Of a stretch of 64,000 nt of DNA, positions 1-12,455 are shown one piece after another (within the stretch, counting starts at the first letter, position 1; each line of letters opens with the position of its first letter). Made by a program: the position numbers and the translations under genes. This DNA comes from Maea johnstoni (Eukaryota > Annelida > Polychaeta > Spionida > Magelonidae): contig OZ012684.1 of the NCBI GenBank assembly GCA_963942565.1, positions 71,068,257 through 71,132,256 of the forward strand. Direction: 5' to 3'. The notes below the pieces were generated by a model that did no database searches, was not told where the DNA came from, and saw nothing but the letters and a program-made list of their open reading frames with translations.

Positions 1-119
1 TGTAAAGAATAATGTTGTCAGTTGATGATGGGGAATGTGATTAACACATTCATGCCGAATGGTCTTGTACATATATGTATATATGTATGAAATGAAATGT
101 AGAAAATCCCAAGAAAAGT

Positions 120-296
120 TAGTGTAGGTGGTTAGGAAAACATTTATTTAAAGAAATATTTCTAGTGATAAATGATAGGTTCATGTTTTTCATTCGGAAT
201 ACCGTGTTATTGATTCAAAATGTCTTAAAAAGATTTAGGGCAGGGGCCAAAAAATAGGGTAGGTAGGGTTACAGGAAACAATTTTTTAGACCTAAA
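120..296 (-). mobile_element. AGGCCT-ended MITE, subfamily 2, 5'-incomplete copy
   Basis: Reads as the reverse complement of the element at 25571-25824: the same core words occur in the same order (GTAGGT.GGTTAGGAAAA, AAGAAATAT, AGATTTAGGGCAGGG, then GGGTTACAGGAAACAA and TTTTTTAGACCTAAA). The outer end near 120 is decayed. It is non-coding. Confidence 0.6.
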
Positions 297-1180
297 CTAT
301 GTTGAAAATATTAGTATGAAATGCATTCTTTATATATTGCAATGAAATAGGCACCAGCCATGTCACATCCTTTGGGCACTTACTAGTGGTATGAGTGGGT
401 TAATCCTCAGTAGTGGGGAGAATTTACTGCTGGAGAGATGTAAAGCATTGATTATCCCCCTACTTAATGGCTTAATGAGGATTTGAAGGCCCCCCAGTAG
501 CTACTGTCACTCAGGAAATCATTTCACATATAAATGCTTTTGCTGATATCAGGGAATTTGTAGATTTTACTAGGCCCTTGTGTTTATGACTTATCATTGG
601 ACAATATCTGTATGGTAATATTGTATTTCGCTCTTAATCTAGTTAGCAATGCACTCTCTTTCGATAATTGTTACTGCAAGACATTTTCAGATGTTGGAGT
701 CTTGGAGACCTTTTTGTTACTAATGCACTCATTTTTTGATGCAAATGTATTCACTTTTATATTATGAGCTTGCTAATTCTGTTTGGATGCTCATGGTTAT
801 AGTTACAATAATCACATTACATGAAGTACTCTTCAGGTCTGTACTTGGTTTATTATCGACGACAAATAATTTGAAGCAAGTGCAATTATTATTATTTAGT
901 GCACTGTATGGAACAGGAACAGGTTATTGACCGATATGGTTTAGTGTAATAGCAATGAGTATGGCAAATATCTAATATCAGCACATTTTCATTGTTTAAA
1001 TTGTCAGTATATAAATTGGATAATGAATATGAGCAGTGTTGCTACTTGCTAGGTCTTAATAAATAAGGACTTGGGGATAAATATTTACATGAACTCATTC
1101 ATTGAGGACACTTGACATAGCACTCATATTATGTAGAAAATGCATGTATAGCTATGTACATAGGTGTGTGCAATATAGTA

Positions 1181-1477
1181 CATGGTCTTAGCCAGCAGGG
1201 TGTTTGGGTGTCTTTTTGGACACCCGCACCCTTAAAAAGCATCCCTCAGGACACCCAAATTTTTTTGTGAGGAATTTCTTTAATGTTGATCTCAAGCATG
1301 TAAATGAATTTTTTCCTCTCCATATAATTTCCATGACATTGTATCAGGATATAATGCCTTATTTTGATAATTTTATACATGTTTGTGGTTGAAATCTTAG
1401 TATATTGTGGTCCATCTTAAAAATTTCACAATTGCCAATTTTAGGCACCCAGTTTCTAAATCCTGGCTAAGACCATG
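1181..1477. mobile_element. MITE with GGTCTTAGCCAG inverted ends
   Basis: A 297-bp element bounded by perfect 15-bp inverted repeats CATGGTCTTAGCCAG and CTGGCTAAGACCATG. The interior contains the words GGACACCC and CACCCAGTTTCTAAATCC. A second copy lies at 37384-38837 and end fragments lie near 17845, 23505, 26603 and 49185. It serves as the empty-site paralogue of the interrupted copy at 37384. No coding capacity; superfamily not assigned. Confidence 0.75.
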
Positions 1478-2980
1478 ATATAGTAGATCACACTTCAGAT
1501 TGCATATTGGCTGTGACCGTATAAGTTATATTATACCACAGCAATGTCTGTATAGTAATGTAGATTCCCTGTGCACTCTCTACCTGGTTGATCACTCAAG
1601 TCCTCAAGCACTCATTACTTCACAGCGATTAGATACAGGATTCGGCTCCCTTTTACAAAGTTATTTGGAGCAAAAAATTAGGTAAACAAGTTATGTGCTG
1701 ATCAAAACTAAATAGTTTACTGTGTTCATCATTTGAGATTTAAAGGCCTGAATTCTGACAATAATGAATACCAAGCTAAACTTTAAGCTAGAGACCTTGG
1801 AGCAGTCTGATACCTCTCCTCTGTGCCCATCATTTATTTGCCCATGTTAAAATAGATGTACCAAGATGACCCACTACAAAAGTCAAGACGGTCTACTTGA
1901 AATTGCAGCTATTGTGCTATAAAGTCATTAGTTTCTTATGATTATGGATGCATTTCAAATATACATAAGGATTGATATACCTTAATGAACCATTTGATGA
2001 ATTATATCAAATTTAATTGCGTAAATTAGGGGTTACTTATATCTACACTCCTTTGTACTTAGCCTCATATATACATGTAGTTAGTGGAGTTAAAAATATT
2101 TCATTTTCAGAATGTGCTTTTGTATTTCATAAAGACATCAAAATTAAGTTACCTTTTTGGGCGTTTAGTGGTGAATGTATGATACGTAGAGTGAAGAGGT
2201 CTACAAATAATGAAACAGTATTTATAACTCCCTACACAATGTTGAGCTAGATTAGCTTCAGCTTCTTGAAGGCTTGTTTGTAAGAGGAAAGGAAAATCCC
2301 ATGTACCTAGGGAATGGATATTGATTTTGTAGTCTGCCTCGGGTTCCATCTTACTAAGCCTTTAAAACCTGCAATCATAGAGAAAAGTTGTATGTGTACC
2401 TCTTTGAGGGGATTTAGGTTTACATGTACACAAATATTTGTGTGACATGAATGCTATGAGTGGCTGTGTCAACATGCCGTCTCTTGGCTGACCCACTGAA
2501 GAGACAGTTTACAGGTGGAAAGAGATCACACATGTTTGAGGCCATACAGTACCATACAATACAGGTAGTTCGCCTGTAAAACCCATTTGATAGTTTACAG
2601 GTGAAAAGAGATCACACATTTATGAGGCCATGCAGTACTGTACATGTAGTTCGCCTTAAAAACCCATTCGTGCACAGTGACCCTGGCTGGGTTGTCAAGC
2701 GTGGACAAATAGTAATTAAATAAGTACACAGCAAAATATTTTAGGAGGGTATTGTTTAGATGAAAATTATTTTGATAATTTCCATCAAAAATTCTTTTTT
2801 TTTCTCTCACTATTTTCATTCATATCAGACCACTTTAACTTATGGACTCACAGAAAATAAAAGAAAAATGCACTTCTAGAGCTAGATATGTGTTTTCTGA
2901 CCCACTTACTAGACAGCTAAGGCTAAGAGCATCACCTCGGGAAGATGCAACATCATATTGAGGTCGTTACTTTAACCCTT

Positions 2981-3159
2981 TTAACCCCAACTCCCATCTA
3001 AGACCGCACTATTTTTGGAATATTGTATTGAAAATATTTGAAAAAGGATTGTTAGTTTCAATAAAATCTATAATCCAAATAGTTTGTGAATACAGACCCG
3101 AGTCATTCCGAACTCGGAAGTTATATGTATTTTCCAAACTTTGACCATGAGTTGGTTAA
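2981..3159. mobile_element. Short TTAA-bounded MITE-like element
   Basis: Starts TTAACCCCAACTCCCATC and ends GACCATGAGTTGGTTAA, an imperfect inverted repeat between TTAA tetranucleotides. Size (179 bp) and TTAA flanks match the piggyBac-like MITEs elsewhere in the window, but the interior resembles them only weakly. Confidence 0.4.
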
Positions 3160-4091
3160 AGGGACCCACTTGAATTACAGGGTCTAGATAGAAGTGATTG
3201 AATAACTTGTTTGACAATGGATTTTTGTGTATGTATCTTTCAAGTCCCGCTGTGTAGGGGCATGAATGTACTGTAAGCGGGTGGTGGTCTGTCTAGGCAG
3301 AATTCTGTTTCCATTCATGAGTGAGCAATGTACTTGGGTTGACCCAAATCTTGTCTTAAGAAGGAAACCTATCATTTAGTAGTGTTTACATTCCAACTTC
3401 TTCCCACTTGATACATAGGTTAAATGTAGTATATTTTCATGAAATTCTTATCAGTAATTTTATGAAGTCCAATAGAATGATGGAATTTTGAAAATTATTT
3501 TGTTATATTATTATATCAAAATTATATTTCTTTCGTCATATAAAATAAAAATAAAAATATTGTTAAGGAAATGTGGGTATCACTATCATATCTTATCATG
3601 AAAATTATATTTAAAGTGCCATCTGTGCTAAGCCCTAGTTTAGCATAACAGTACAAGTCAATCTGAGAGCCTTGTCAAACTAGTATCAAACAAAGTACAT
3701 ATCCATGGGAGCTTTGAGCACATTCACAAGATGAATGGGTTTTACATAACCTGAAAGGCCTACCTGAATAAAAAGTTTAAGAGAAAGGGAGGCTTCAGCA
3801 TATCTTCTCAGCATGTGGGTTAAACATCTGTAAATCCAATCTGAATGTGATGTCAAAGTCACCGCCAGCACCATTACAAGAGAAAGTTTCCGCCACCTGC
3901 CGGATAATCCCCCCATGGGCAGAAGATTAGGCAAGGAAATGGCTTTGTAAGCTTTCCTGGTGTGGGGCTTATTTCTGACTAGCCCTACAGCATGCCCCGG
4001 CTCATGTTCTAACTATGCGCAGCCTGATTATAGGTTTTCCACATAGCTCTGATCCTCCAGACTCCTAGAGGGATGTCTCAGCCCCTTCACC

Positions 4092-4294
4092 TTAACCCAT
4101 TTGTGGTACATGTCTTGAAAATGTCATCTAGATCTTTCCTACTTTTGGAAAGGACTTGGTAGTATAGCATAAACTTAATAAATATTTGAGAGTATGATAT
4201 AGATTGAGTTCTGGTCAACATTTCTCCTTAAAGACTTCTCTAAAACATCATTTTGTGAGGATGATTTTGGATGCTACAGATATGAAGGAGTTAA
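4092..4294. mobile_element. TTAA MITE, CCCATTCATGCC family, diverged copy
   Basis: Runs from TTAACCCATTTGTGG to ATGAAGGAGTTAA and shares the internal phrase GTTCTGGTCAACATTTCTCC with related copies near 54.6 kb. TTAA at both ends suggests a piggyBac-type non-autonomous element. Confidence 0.45.
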
Positions 4295-5250
4295 CCCAAA
4301 TTTTGAGTCTTGTTTAGACAGAAAGAAAATAATTTAAAGCCACAAATGTGAAATCTGATGTTTTTGCTTGATATTGACATGTATGTATATACATACATAT
4401 AATGTAGAAATTTCTGATACATATTTGGGTTTCTTGGTGTTTTTTCTCAAGGTTTCTTTGTATCCTAAAGATGAACTGACACCTTGTTTGTTTAGTATTT
4501 CATACCCTGCCTATTTTTGTTGCTATTGTTTTAGGAATGGGACACCTTCTTTGGCCTTATGCCACTCAAATTAGCATTGGGAACTGGAATAGCCTGGTTT
4601 GTATGCACTACTATATTCCTTAAGGAGGGAGTTTACTCTCAAACTAACCCAGGCAATTAGAAGTTGACTTAGTAATAATGAGATCTGTACACCAGAGCTA
4701 GGTCTAATCAGAGTAGTGTTCAACGGTTCTGTTTTGGAACTTGAATCTGGAATGAACTACATGAATACCTTAAGGACAAAGGGCTTACCACAAACAAGTA
4801 GTTTCTGTCACAAGTACCTTTTCTACCCTGTAATATTTGTGCCCTCAATTTGGTGCATCATCAGTGAGGGCATTTTGTCCTGTGGTCAGGGCAAGACAGT
4901 TTAGTTCCTTGTTAGTCAGTATCATGACATAAAACTGAAAAGGACTAACTTTTGTTAGAATATTCATGGATGAATGACCACTCAGGATAAATAATTCTTC
5001 CTTGTCTACTATCAACCAGGTAAGATCTTAAAATAACATCAACTCTTATAAAAGTATGCTTTTACCAGCTCAAAGCAATGCAGTGATTTATGGTTAAATA
5101 TCCCTTTCTTAGGGCATCATGCCTGGCAGTGACTGGTTAAATCATTACCAGCCAGGTAAGGAATGATGTGTTAACGAACAATGTGTTACCTGACAGGCAC
5201 ACAGGTTCATAATGAGGATGTATCACCTACCACGGGAAACATTTATCCCT

Positions 5251-5617
5251 TTAACCCAGTCATGCCTGTAGCCAGTGCCCTGAATAGCCTTACTATTTGG
5301 GAGATATCTATATGGCAAAAGCTTTCCTTACAAATATATTTTACGGAAGAATTTCTATCAGAATCCACTCTAAAACCTTTCTTTAACGCTTAAACGCCCG
5401 TAGCAGCCAGAACCGCCTGACTATTTTGGTGATATCTTCATAATAAAACCAATTTTCTGGAAGTATTTCAAGGAGAAATGTTTATCTGAAACTAAGTAAC
5501 AGCTCACCTAACACCTTCAAATACTTTTCCAATTTATGTTTAATTCCAATGTTATTTTCAAAGGTGCCATAGGTCCAGACAGCAATGGTTTAGGAAATCT
5601 AAGCATGTATTGGTTAA
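5251..5617. mobile_element. Two overlapping or nested copies of the TTAA CCCATTCATGCC family
   Basis: One copy begins TTAACCCAGTCATGCCTGTA at 5251 and seems cut off near 5390, where another starts (TTAAACGCCCGTAGCAGCC) and ends at TTAA 5614-5617. Both carry the CCTGACTATTT..GATAT motif also present at 31618. The internal structure is too decayed to say which inserted into which. Confidence 0.4.
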
Positions 5618-6441
5618 ATATCTTGTAATTTCTTTATTCTTGACTCATTGCCAAAATTACTATTGATTCAGAGTCATTTTCTTTAGGGAAAGCTAGACAT
5701 GATAGGATCAGGACAACACATGCTTTCCAGTTTGAAATAGTTGGTTATTCTATCAAAATTCTATATTTAGGGCAGGTAAAATGCATGCACTGCATATAGT
5801 ATGTAGACTTTCAGGATAAAGTCAAGCGTGAATAATCTCTGGTCTGACTTGAACTCTTGGGACTACCTTTCAGGTTTGAAAACAAAAAGAAAATCTTGTA
5901 AACACGTCCATGTTTGGTTAAAATGAATTTACAATTGTGCTAATAAATGAAATATTTTTGTTAGTTTGTTTCAAATAAACATTTCTTCAAATATTTTCCC
6001 AAAATTGGTTTTGTTAAGAAATCATCAACAAAGTAGTCAAGTAGTTTTAGGTGCTACATGTATGAATGATTTAATTGTATTGATTAGCTCTTTCAATATG
6101 TTCAACCTATAATTGGTGGCAACCCAGGGAGCTATCAAAATATGAGGGGTATAAATAAATTTTGAAAATTGAGGTTTTCAAAGAGTGAACGGTAAAAAGA
6201 TTAGGGAATAAAGAACTCAGCAGTTGTTTTTTCTCGAGACTGTTATTCTATGAATAGTCCCTGTGCCAGTGTTGAGTTGTTGACTTGAATCACTCACATA
6301 TACCAGTCGACAGAAAATTCAACCACCCCCTATCCCCAGCCTACCTTCCCTACCTTACAATATATGCATATATTTTGAATGTTACATTTTACAGTGTGAA
6401 CATTTGTGAACATTTAATAGGGATAATTAATTAATACTGTT

Positions 6442-7182
6442 TAAAGGCTGTGGTGCTGGTGACACACTCAAAATAAGACATCTCCTAGTTCAGCGCTCTT
6501 GTCCCCTTTCTAACAATGGTTATATAATCCCTGAGGTCTTGGTGTTTCAACTATAACAGGGCTCAACAGTACCCGGCCAACCCAGGTAGTCAGGCGGGGC
6601 AAGTTGGACCAAAGATCAGATAGTCCTGCCAGGCATTCAGGTGGCCCGGCCAATTTTATAACAATCACCTTATTAAACCATGACATAAAGACAATGAAAT
6701 TTTCTTTTTTTTTTTAACTTCAGGTTTGATGTTATTTCTACATTTTTCTCGCCCATTTTATTTGCGCCTCTAAACTTTAAGACATTTTAAGGTTGCTGTG
6801 AACTATATTGTTGTTCAAAATATCCTGTTATGAATTCAATAAATCAGGAACAATATATGATAATTGTGTGCTGTAATGTACTTTCTTGCAGGAACTCCAA
6901 ATTTTCTAACAAGTTGCCCTTGCCTAGTATATATATAGCAGACATGCATGGTATTTACAAATCAAAGTACCCTTTATTGATCAAGAAAATGTCATTTGAG
7001 GGAAAACACTATAAAATAGAAACTGTGGTCCCATCTAGGTCAGCTCAAGCACCCAATTTAAAGAAAACTTATAGTTGAAACACCAAGACCTCAGGGATTA
7101 GATAACCATTGTTAGATAGGGGACAAGAGTGCTAAACTAGGAGATGTCTAATTTGGGTGTGTCACCAGCATCACAGCCTTAA
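6442..7182. mobile_element. Fold-back element with about 113-bp inverted arms
   Basis: The left arm (6443-6557) and right arm (about 7068-7181) are near-perfect reverse complements, running from AAGGCTGTGGTGCTGGTGAC to GGTGTTTCAACTATAA. The arms flank about 510 bp of loop. The loop opens with CAGGGCTCAACAGTACCC, the same end sequence as the element at 37540, so part of the loop may be a second element. No protein-coding potential. Confidence 0.75.
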
Positions 7183-7599
7183 GCAATTCAAACTCTCGAC
7201 ATTTTGGCAGCTTGACATATTTGTCTAGTGTAATTAATGCGCTTATGAGTTGTTGTTTTCAAAAAAAATTATCAATGAATAAAGGTTCTAAGAGAATCTC
7301 TTAGAACATAATTTTTGAATTTCTCTTAAAAGTATTTTTTAGTATTTTCATGTCACCACCCTTTATGTAAAGAGTGTATAGGTTAATCTCTGCTCCTCTT
7401 TCAAACAGCAGTTCTTTAGAAACTGGATCACCTACCCCATTGGTTAATAACCCTGAGGGAACCCCGTTTGAAGGGTAGGATAGGATAGGCTTTTCCTTGA
7501 CTTATGCATAACTCCCCTGGCCACAGCTTTGCATTCATCAAGCAGAGAGGTGCCTCTAAAATCTCTCCAAGATTTGACTCGGACATGCTCAGCTTCCCC

Positions 7600-7850
7600 T
7601 GAACGTGAGAGGGCATACATCAAACCTACATGTGGCGCTTGTAAACTGGCAAGGCCTGTGTCTTGGAGCAGATGAAATCATCTATACTGATAAGCTAGCC
7701 TGGCAGGAGAACCAGTTAATTAATTAGCCCATCAAGATTCAATTAGCTTGAAGCGCAGGCGGGACATAGATTAATTGGGAGTCATTTGCTAAATATTTGC
7801 AAAGGGACAAGCATGGCAGGCAGTAAGGAGGAAAAGAGTTCTGCTTTATA
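7600..7850. promoter_or_regulatory. Candidate regulatory island rich in homeodomain-type TAAT cores
   Basis: A non-repetitive, G+C-richer stretch containing TTAATTAATTAG, CAATTAG and ATTAATTGGG within about 80 bases (7715-7790), followed by TTTGCTAAATATTTGCAAAG. It stands out against the surrounding AT-rich filler. Function is inferred from composition and motif density only. Confidence 0.25.
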
Positions 7851-8232
7851 GAAAATAATAGAATTCCAACTTCTTTATCTGAAAGTCAATCTTCACACTA
7901 ATTTCGCCATACCATGCCATTTGTGTGATTTTTGCAACAGTTAAGACAAGAATATGAGATATTTCGGTAACTAAAATATCAAATCACACCATTTACACAC
8001 TTAAACACAGTTTTCTCCTTTCATTAAAATTGGAATTTATTATAAACGTATTATAAATGATCATTGCATTAAAAAATATCGAAAGATGTTATTGATCAAA
8101 AGAGTTCATTTTTACCCCTGCAAACGAACGCTTACGTGCTTCCATCAAAAATCAAAATATCTAAATAGAAACTAGTCTACTGATTAAAAAAGGGTTTCCA
8201 CTGTAATACACAATGGATAGAGCCTCCTATTT

Positions 8233-8465
8233 AAGGCCAAAAAAAATATTGTTTTTTTCCTGTAACGGTCTGAAATAAAAAATATGGTAGGTAGGTCGGT
8301 AAAATATACATTTTTTGCATTATTTTTTTGGTCAAAAATGTGTATTTTATGCATGATTTACGTTGATTAGGAGCTGGGAGAGCTGAAAAAACTTTAGGGT
8401 AGGGATTTTTTTGAATAAAAACTTGTTAGGGTAGGGTTACAAACAAACAACTTTTTTTAGGCCTT
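8233..8465 (+). mobile_element. AGGCCT-ended MITE, subfamily 1
   Basis: Starts TAAGGCCAAAAAAAATATTG and ends TTTTTTTAGGCCTTA. It contains the shared core GTAACGGTCTGAAA, GGTAGGTAGGTCGGTAAAA, GCATGATTTACGTTGATTAG and GGGTAGGGATTTTTTTGAAT. Further copies lie at 9831, 49542 and 60856. Confidence 0.75.
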
Positions 8466-9830
8466 AACTCAGAATTAAAGCAAAGGCTCACTTTAATTCG
8501 CCTGGGGGTTATCCTAAGTTTTCTTCAGGTATTAAACCTTAAATGAAAATTGTATATGCATTGCAATTTAAATGTAGCTTGTGTATCGCATGAGTTGGAA
8601 TTGCGTGACAGACATGCGAGGAAGTTACTAGTGACTTGTTATTAGTCAGTGGTCTTCCTAGGTACTGTAGTTTTCTCTGCTTTTATATGATTTAATCTAA
8701 GATGGCAGAACTTATTTGTTTTAAAAATATCCAGAGCATTTCTTATTTCTAGCCTTGCCCAATAAAAAGTATAAAAAGAAGCACATCCTTGCCCATGATG
8801 AGAGGCATGTTAAGAGTCCAGAAAAGCCAAAGCAGGAAGTCAAGTGTAAAACTCTTTAAGGTCATCATTTCCCGCCCTTCACAGAATGACATATTGGTTG
8901 GGCAGCAAGGGATGCCAGATGCTTTGGTGGAGATTGAGAAATACGCCTTTGCTAGGATCCCAACTGTGAGGCGTCCAAGCACATTTATCTCATGTCTCAT
9001 CCTGTTTTGTTTGATTGAGTGTGATTTGCTGGCCGTAATAATCCCTGTGGGGCTGGAACTGTAGTCTACAGCTGGGGCCATCCTCCCCAAGTCTTCTTGG
9101 CTACCGCTCAGCAGAAATGGAAAGTGATGGCTTCTTGCCCTGCAGTCACGTTATTCACTCCAAGAGTCAAAGGTTTGGGAGCGTCAATTCTATAAGGGAA
9201 TGCTTATTCACAGTGACTGAGTATTTCTAGGATTTACAGGCAAAAAGCTTTGTAAATCTAACTGGCTGCCCCATGTCATTTGTGGAAGCTCAAAAGAAAA
9301 AAAAGAGTGCCTGTTCTTTAATGTTATTCATGTCTCCTCCTTCTGAGGGCAAACTTATCGATTTTGGTCGTTCAATCGGCATTGGCAACCAAGATGAGCT
9401 TGTCTGCATAAAATCTCAAGTGTTCAAGAAAATCTTTCCCAATTTTCAAAATTCTTTCCGCTGCATTTCTCATTTTCTGGCTAACATATGGCGACCTGGA
9501 CTTAGTTTTTAATGACATTTTTAGCCTTAGAAAATTTCCCCGGATTTTATCTGCAGCATGTCTTCGGAATCATTCATTCAATATTTTCAAATGTTCATGT
9601 ATGCTTTCTAACATAAAAATTGTAGGAACAGATCAACTTGAAATGAGCTTGCCAGTATTGTATAGAAAATTTGTTTTTTGAGGTAGAATGCAGACGTACC
9701 TTTGGAACAATACCATTGTTATGATACACTGATCAATTTCTGGTATCATGGAGAGGGAAATTGTTTTGATTATGTAAAAGGCTCACTATCTAGTCCATAT
9801 CTAAAATCAACCAGATTATATAAGGCCTAA

Positions 9831-10027
9831 AAAATAAATTGTTTGTTTCCTGTAACGGTCTGAAATTTTTTTGGGTAGGTAGGTCGGTAAAAAAACCTTT
9901 TTTGTATTATATTTTGGTCAAAAATGTGTGTTTTATGCATGTTTTACCTTGAGTGGGAGTTGGGAGGGCGGAAAAAACTTAAGGGTGGGGATTTTTTGGA
10001 ATAAAAACTTTTTTTTTTTAGGCCTAA
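9831..10027 (+). mobile_element. AGGCCT-ended MITE, subfamily 1
   Basis: Bounded by TAAGGCCTAAAAAATAAATT and TTTTTTTTTAGGCCTAA, with the GTAACGGTCTGAAA and AGTTGGGAGGGCGGAAAAAA core. Slightly shorter than the other copies because the right internal part before the terminal repeat is missing. Confidence 0.75.
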
Positions 10028-10699
10028 GCTGTTTGAGTCAATTTATTAATAAAGGAGTCAGCAACCTAGCAGTCAAAACATTGTCTGAAGCAAAGAGGGT
10101 GAAGCAAATAAATAATGATACGTAGGTATGAATTTGTGTGGATGAATCTTTTTACTGTTTGTAAAAACCCTGTAGTTTATTTCAAACTTTCAAATTACTC
10201 GGGTTTTATTCTTTGATACAGTATACCCATATCTAGATATCCAATGAAATTGCCCTTGCACCAGTAGATATTGGTGAAAGGCCTATAATCAAGTACTTTG
10301 GACAGGGAAGGGGCCTTTTTCTATAAGCCAAAGGCAAATGCTGCTGATAGTATCACAACTCTATTGGAATATGAACATTGACCTGTTTCTGGGAGGTAAT
10401 GACCAGTTATTGGCATTTGGAGTGCACACATGGTCTGTCAACTTTCATCATGATTCACAAGAATATCATTTAGCTCAAGAATATTTCAAGGGGAATTGGG
10501 GAATCTAGCAGGATCAACAACTTTAAGACGCATATATATCAAAATAAATCCATGTCAGACCATACATACTTTGTACATAAGGTTTAATCATCTAGAAATA
10601 TGATTCAGCAGTTTAGCTGATATTTCTCATATAATGAGTCCATCAAATAAGTACTAATGCCCCCCTACTGATGGGATTACTCAAAGTGTACCTTCAGGA

Positions 10700-11500
10700 C
10701 ATGTATATGGAGATGACATTTTCGACAGCAAATATCATAAGGGAGTCTCCATTGACAGTGCTGTTATGAATCTAACCGTCTCAATTAGCTCCAATATCCC
10801 TGGTTTTCAGCACTCATGGGTTTCCTTGCAGGAATCACGTCAGTAGAAGAGAGAGGCTTTTAAAGATTGAAACCCAATCCTTTGGCTTTTCCAACTCATG
10901 CTGAACATTCTGCAATGCTATCCTGGGCTCAATCATATGTGCCGGTAACATATTTGTAAGAAGGTTGTACTAGAACATGACTTGGAAACTGATCCCCTCC
11001 TTGTATGTAATTCGGTGTAGGTTTCACCGCTTAAGGGTGGGGGGGAGAGGGGGGGCTGATTATTCCGAGCAGCGTCCAATGTCGTCCATAGGGTTAATGG
11101 GCCAAATTGGGAGCACTTATCCTTCAGAAGGCATCAGGATCTATCACTCTTGATCATCTTTCTTGATGGCAATTACCTATCAAATATTCCTGGCCGGGCC
11201 GCCTGTGGGGCTCCCCTTAGTATGGCTTATTAATGACAGCGGTGCTTGCTATTCACTTGAGGGAGCAGTGTAGGCGATCTCAACCCCGGCCCCTCCTATC
11301 CCTCACGCTGACAGGACTGGCAGCTGCAGGCCCAAAATTGTGCTTTATGGCACATCTTCATGAAGAGGGTTCACACTATTTCTAGGAGTGATTTATTAGC
11401 CAGATTTGGGGTGGGATATTTCCACAGCTCAATCCTGGGTTTTGTCGTGTCCCCTGAACTCTCTTTGCACCTCTCATGAAGCCGCGGCAAAGATCAGCAA
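10700..11500. promoter_or_regulatory. Candidate regulatory islands in the 5' non-coding stretch
   Basis: Two unique, G+C-richer blocks (about 10720-10960 and 11080-11490) free of the local repeat families. They hold words such as CAATTAG, TTATTAATGACAG and GGCAGCTGCAGGCCC. No frame looks coding. They could be conserved enhancer-like elements of the LAP gene, but only cross-species alignment could show that. Confidence 0.2.
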
Positions 11501-12111
11501 TTGCGCTGACATCGCTTACTTGTAGTGCTCGTGGAAATAAACTGCTTTGGATTTTTAATGTGACAGTTTTTGATATTAAAGGCATTTATTGCATAAGCCA
11601 ATAAAATGGTTTTAAATTGTATTGTATGATAGTTGAAGAAAAATGTTTTATAAATGAAGGAAAGCGAGTTGCCAACTATTCCCACACTTTGGAATCAACC
11701 ACCTGCCTTTCAAGTTTCCTGTGATTGGGTGGTTATCTATATCCTCCACCATTGATAACTGGCAAGTCACTATTCAGCCTCTATGGCTGAAAAAATGATG
11801 ATAAACAAAATTCCAAATTGAAATTAATGTTTTAGAAAGGCTCTCATATTACTGGTGACTTCATATATAGTCTGAGAACACAATGGAATTAATGGCAGCT
11901 CATGCTCATCATTGCTAGGTTGATATTCATGGTCACTTATAATCTGCACAAATAGGGTAAAGAATTGAAAACTAATGATCATTATGGGCAGTATTTTATT
12001 ACTATAACTTGTAACACTTTTTCACTCATAGGAGAAAGAAAAAGAAAAGAGAAAAAAACATGAAAAATTCAACTCGTCATTGAAGTAGCTATTCCAGGAA
12101 AGTATATACTG

Positions 12112-12455
12112 CAGGGCTCGACATTGGTGCTTGCCCCATTGCCCCGGGCAAGTAGAATTTGTAAATTATAGCTGTGGGGCAAGTGAAAACTGCATCTTGC
12201 TTGCCCCACTGGGAAAGTACGCTTTGTATATTTCAGATTTACTTTTGAGAATGTGTGCAAGTTTCGTGGTCTGGCATCCAAGCTTGTCCTAGAAAATATG
12301 CTTTCACATACCAGAACCATGTTCTACTTGGTTTTAAATGAAATATGAAACATACAATTTTTCAAGGGCAAGGGAAAGTTGGAGTAGGGCAAGTGAAAAT
12401 TGAATCTCACTTGCCCTACGGGGCAAGTCGCTGTAAAAGTTAACGTCGTGCCCTG
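12112..12455. mobile_element. CAGGGCTCGAC-ended MITE with 5-bp flank repeat TACTG
   Basis: The left end CAGGGCTCGACATT and right end AACGTCGTGCCCTG are imperfect inverted repeats. Both subterminal regions carry repeated GGCAAGTG/CTTGCCCC blocks in opposite orientation. TACTG directly precedes the left end and follows the right end, matching the 5-bp duplications at 37540 and 47792. It is an hAT-like guess; no transposase. Confidence 0.65.

Noticed and set aside
8749-9090. 113-codon open frame on the minus strand, with a 91-codon frame opposite
   Set aside because: No recognisable domain, and overlap of frames on both strands suggests chance in a locally G+C-richer stretch.
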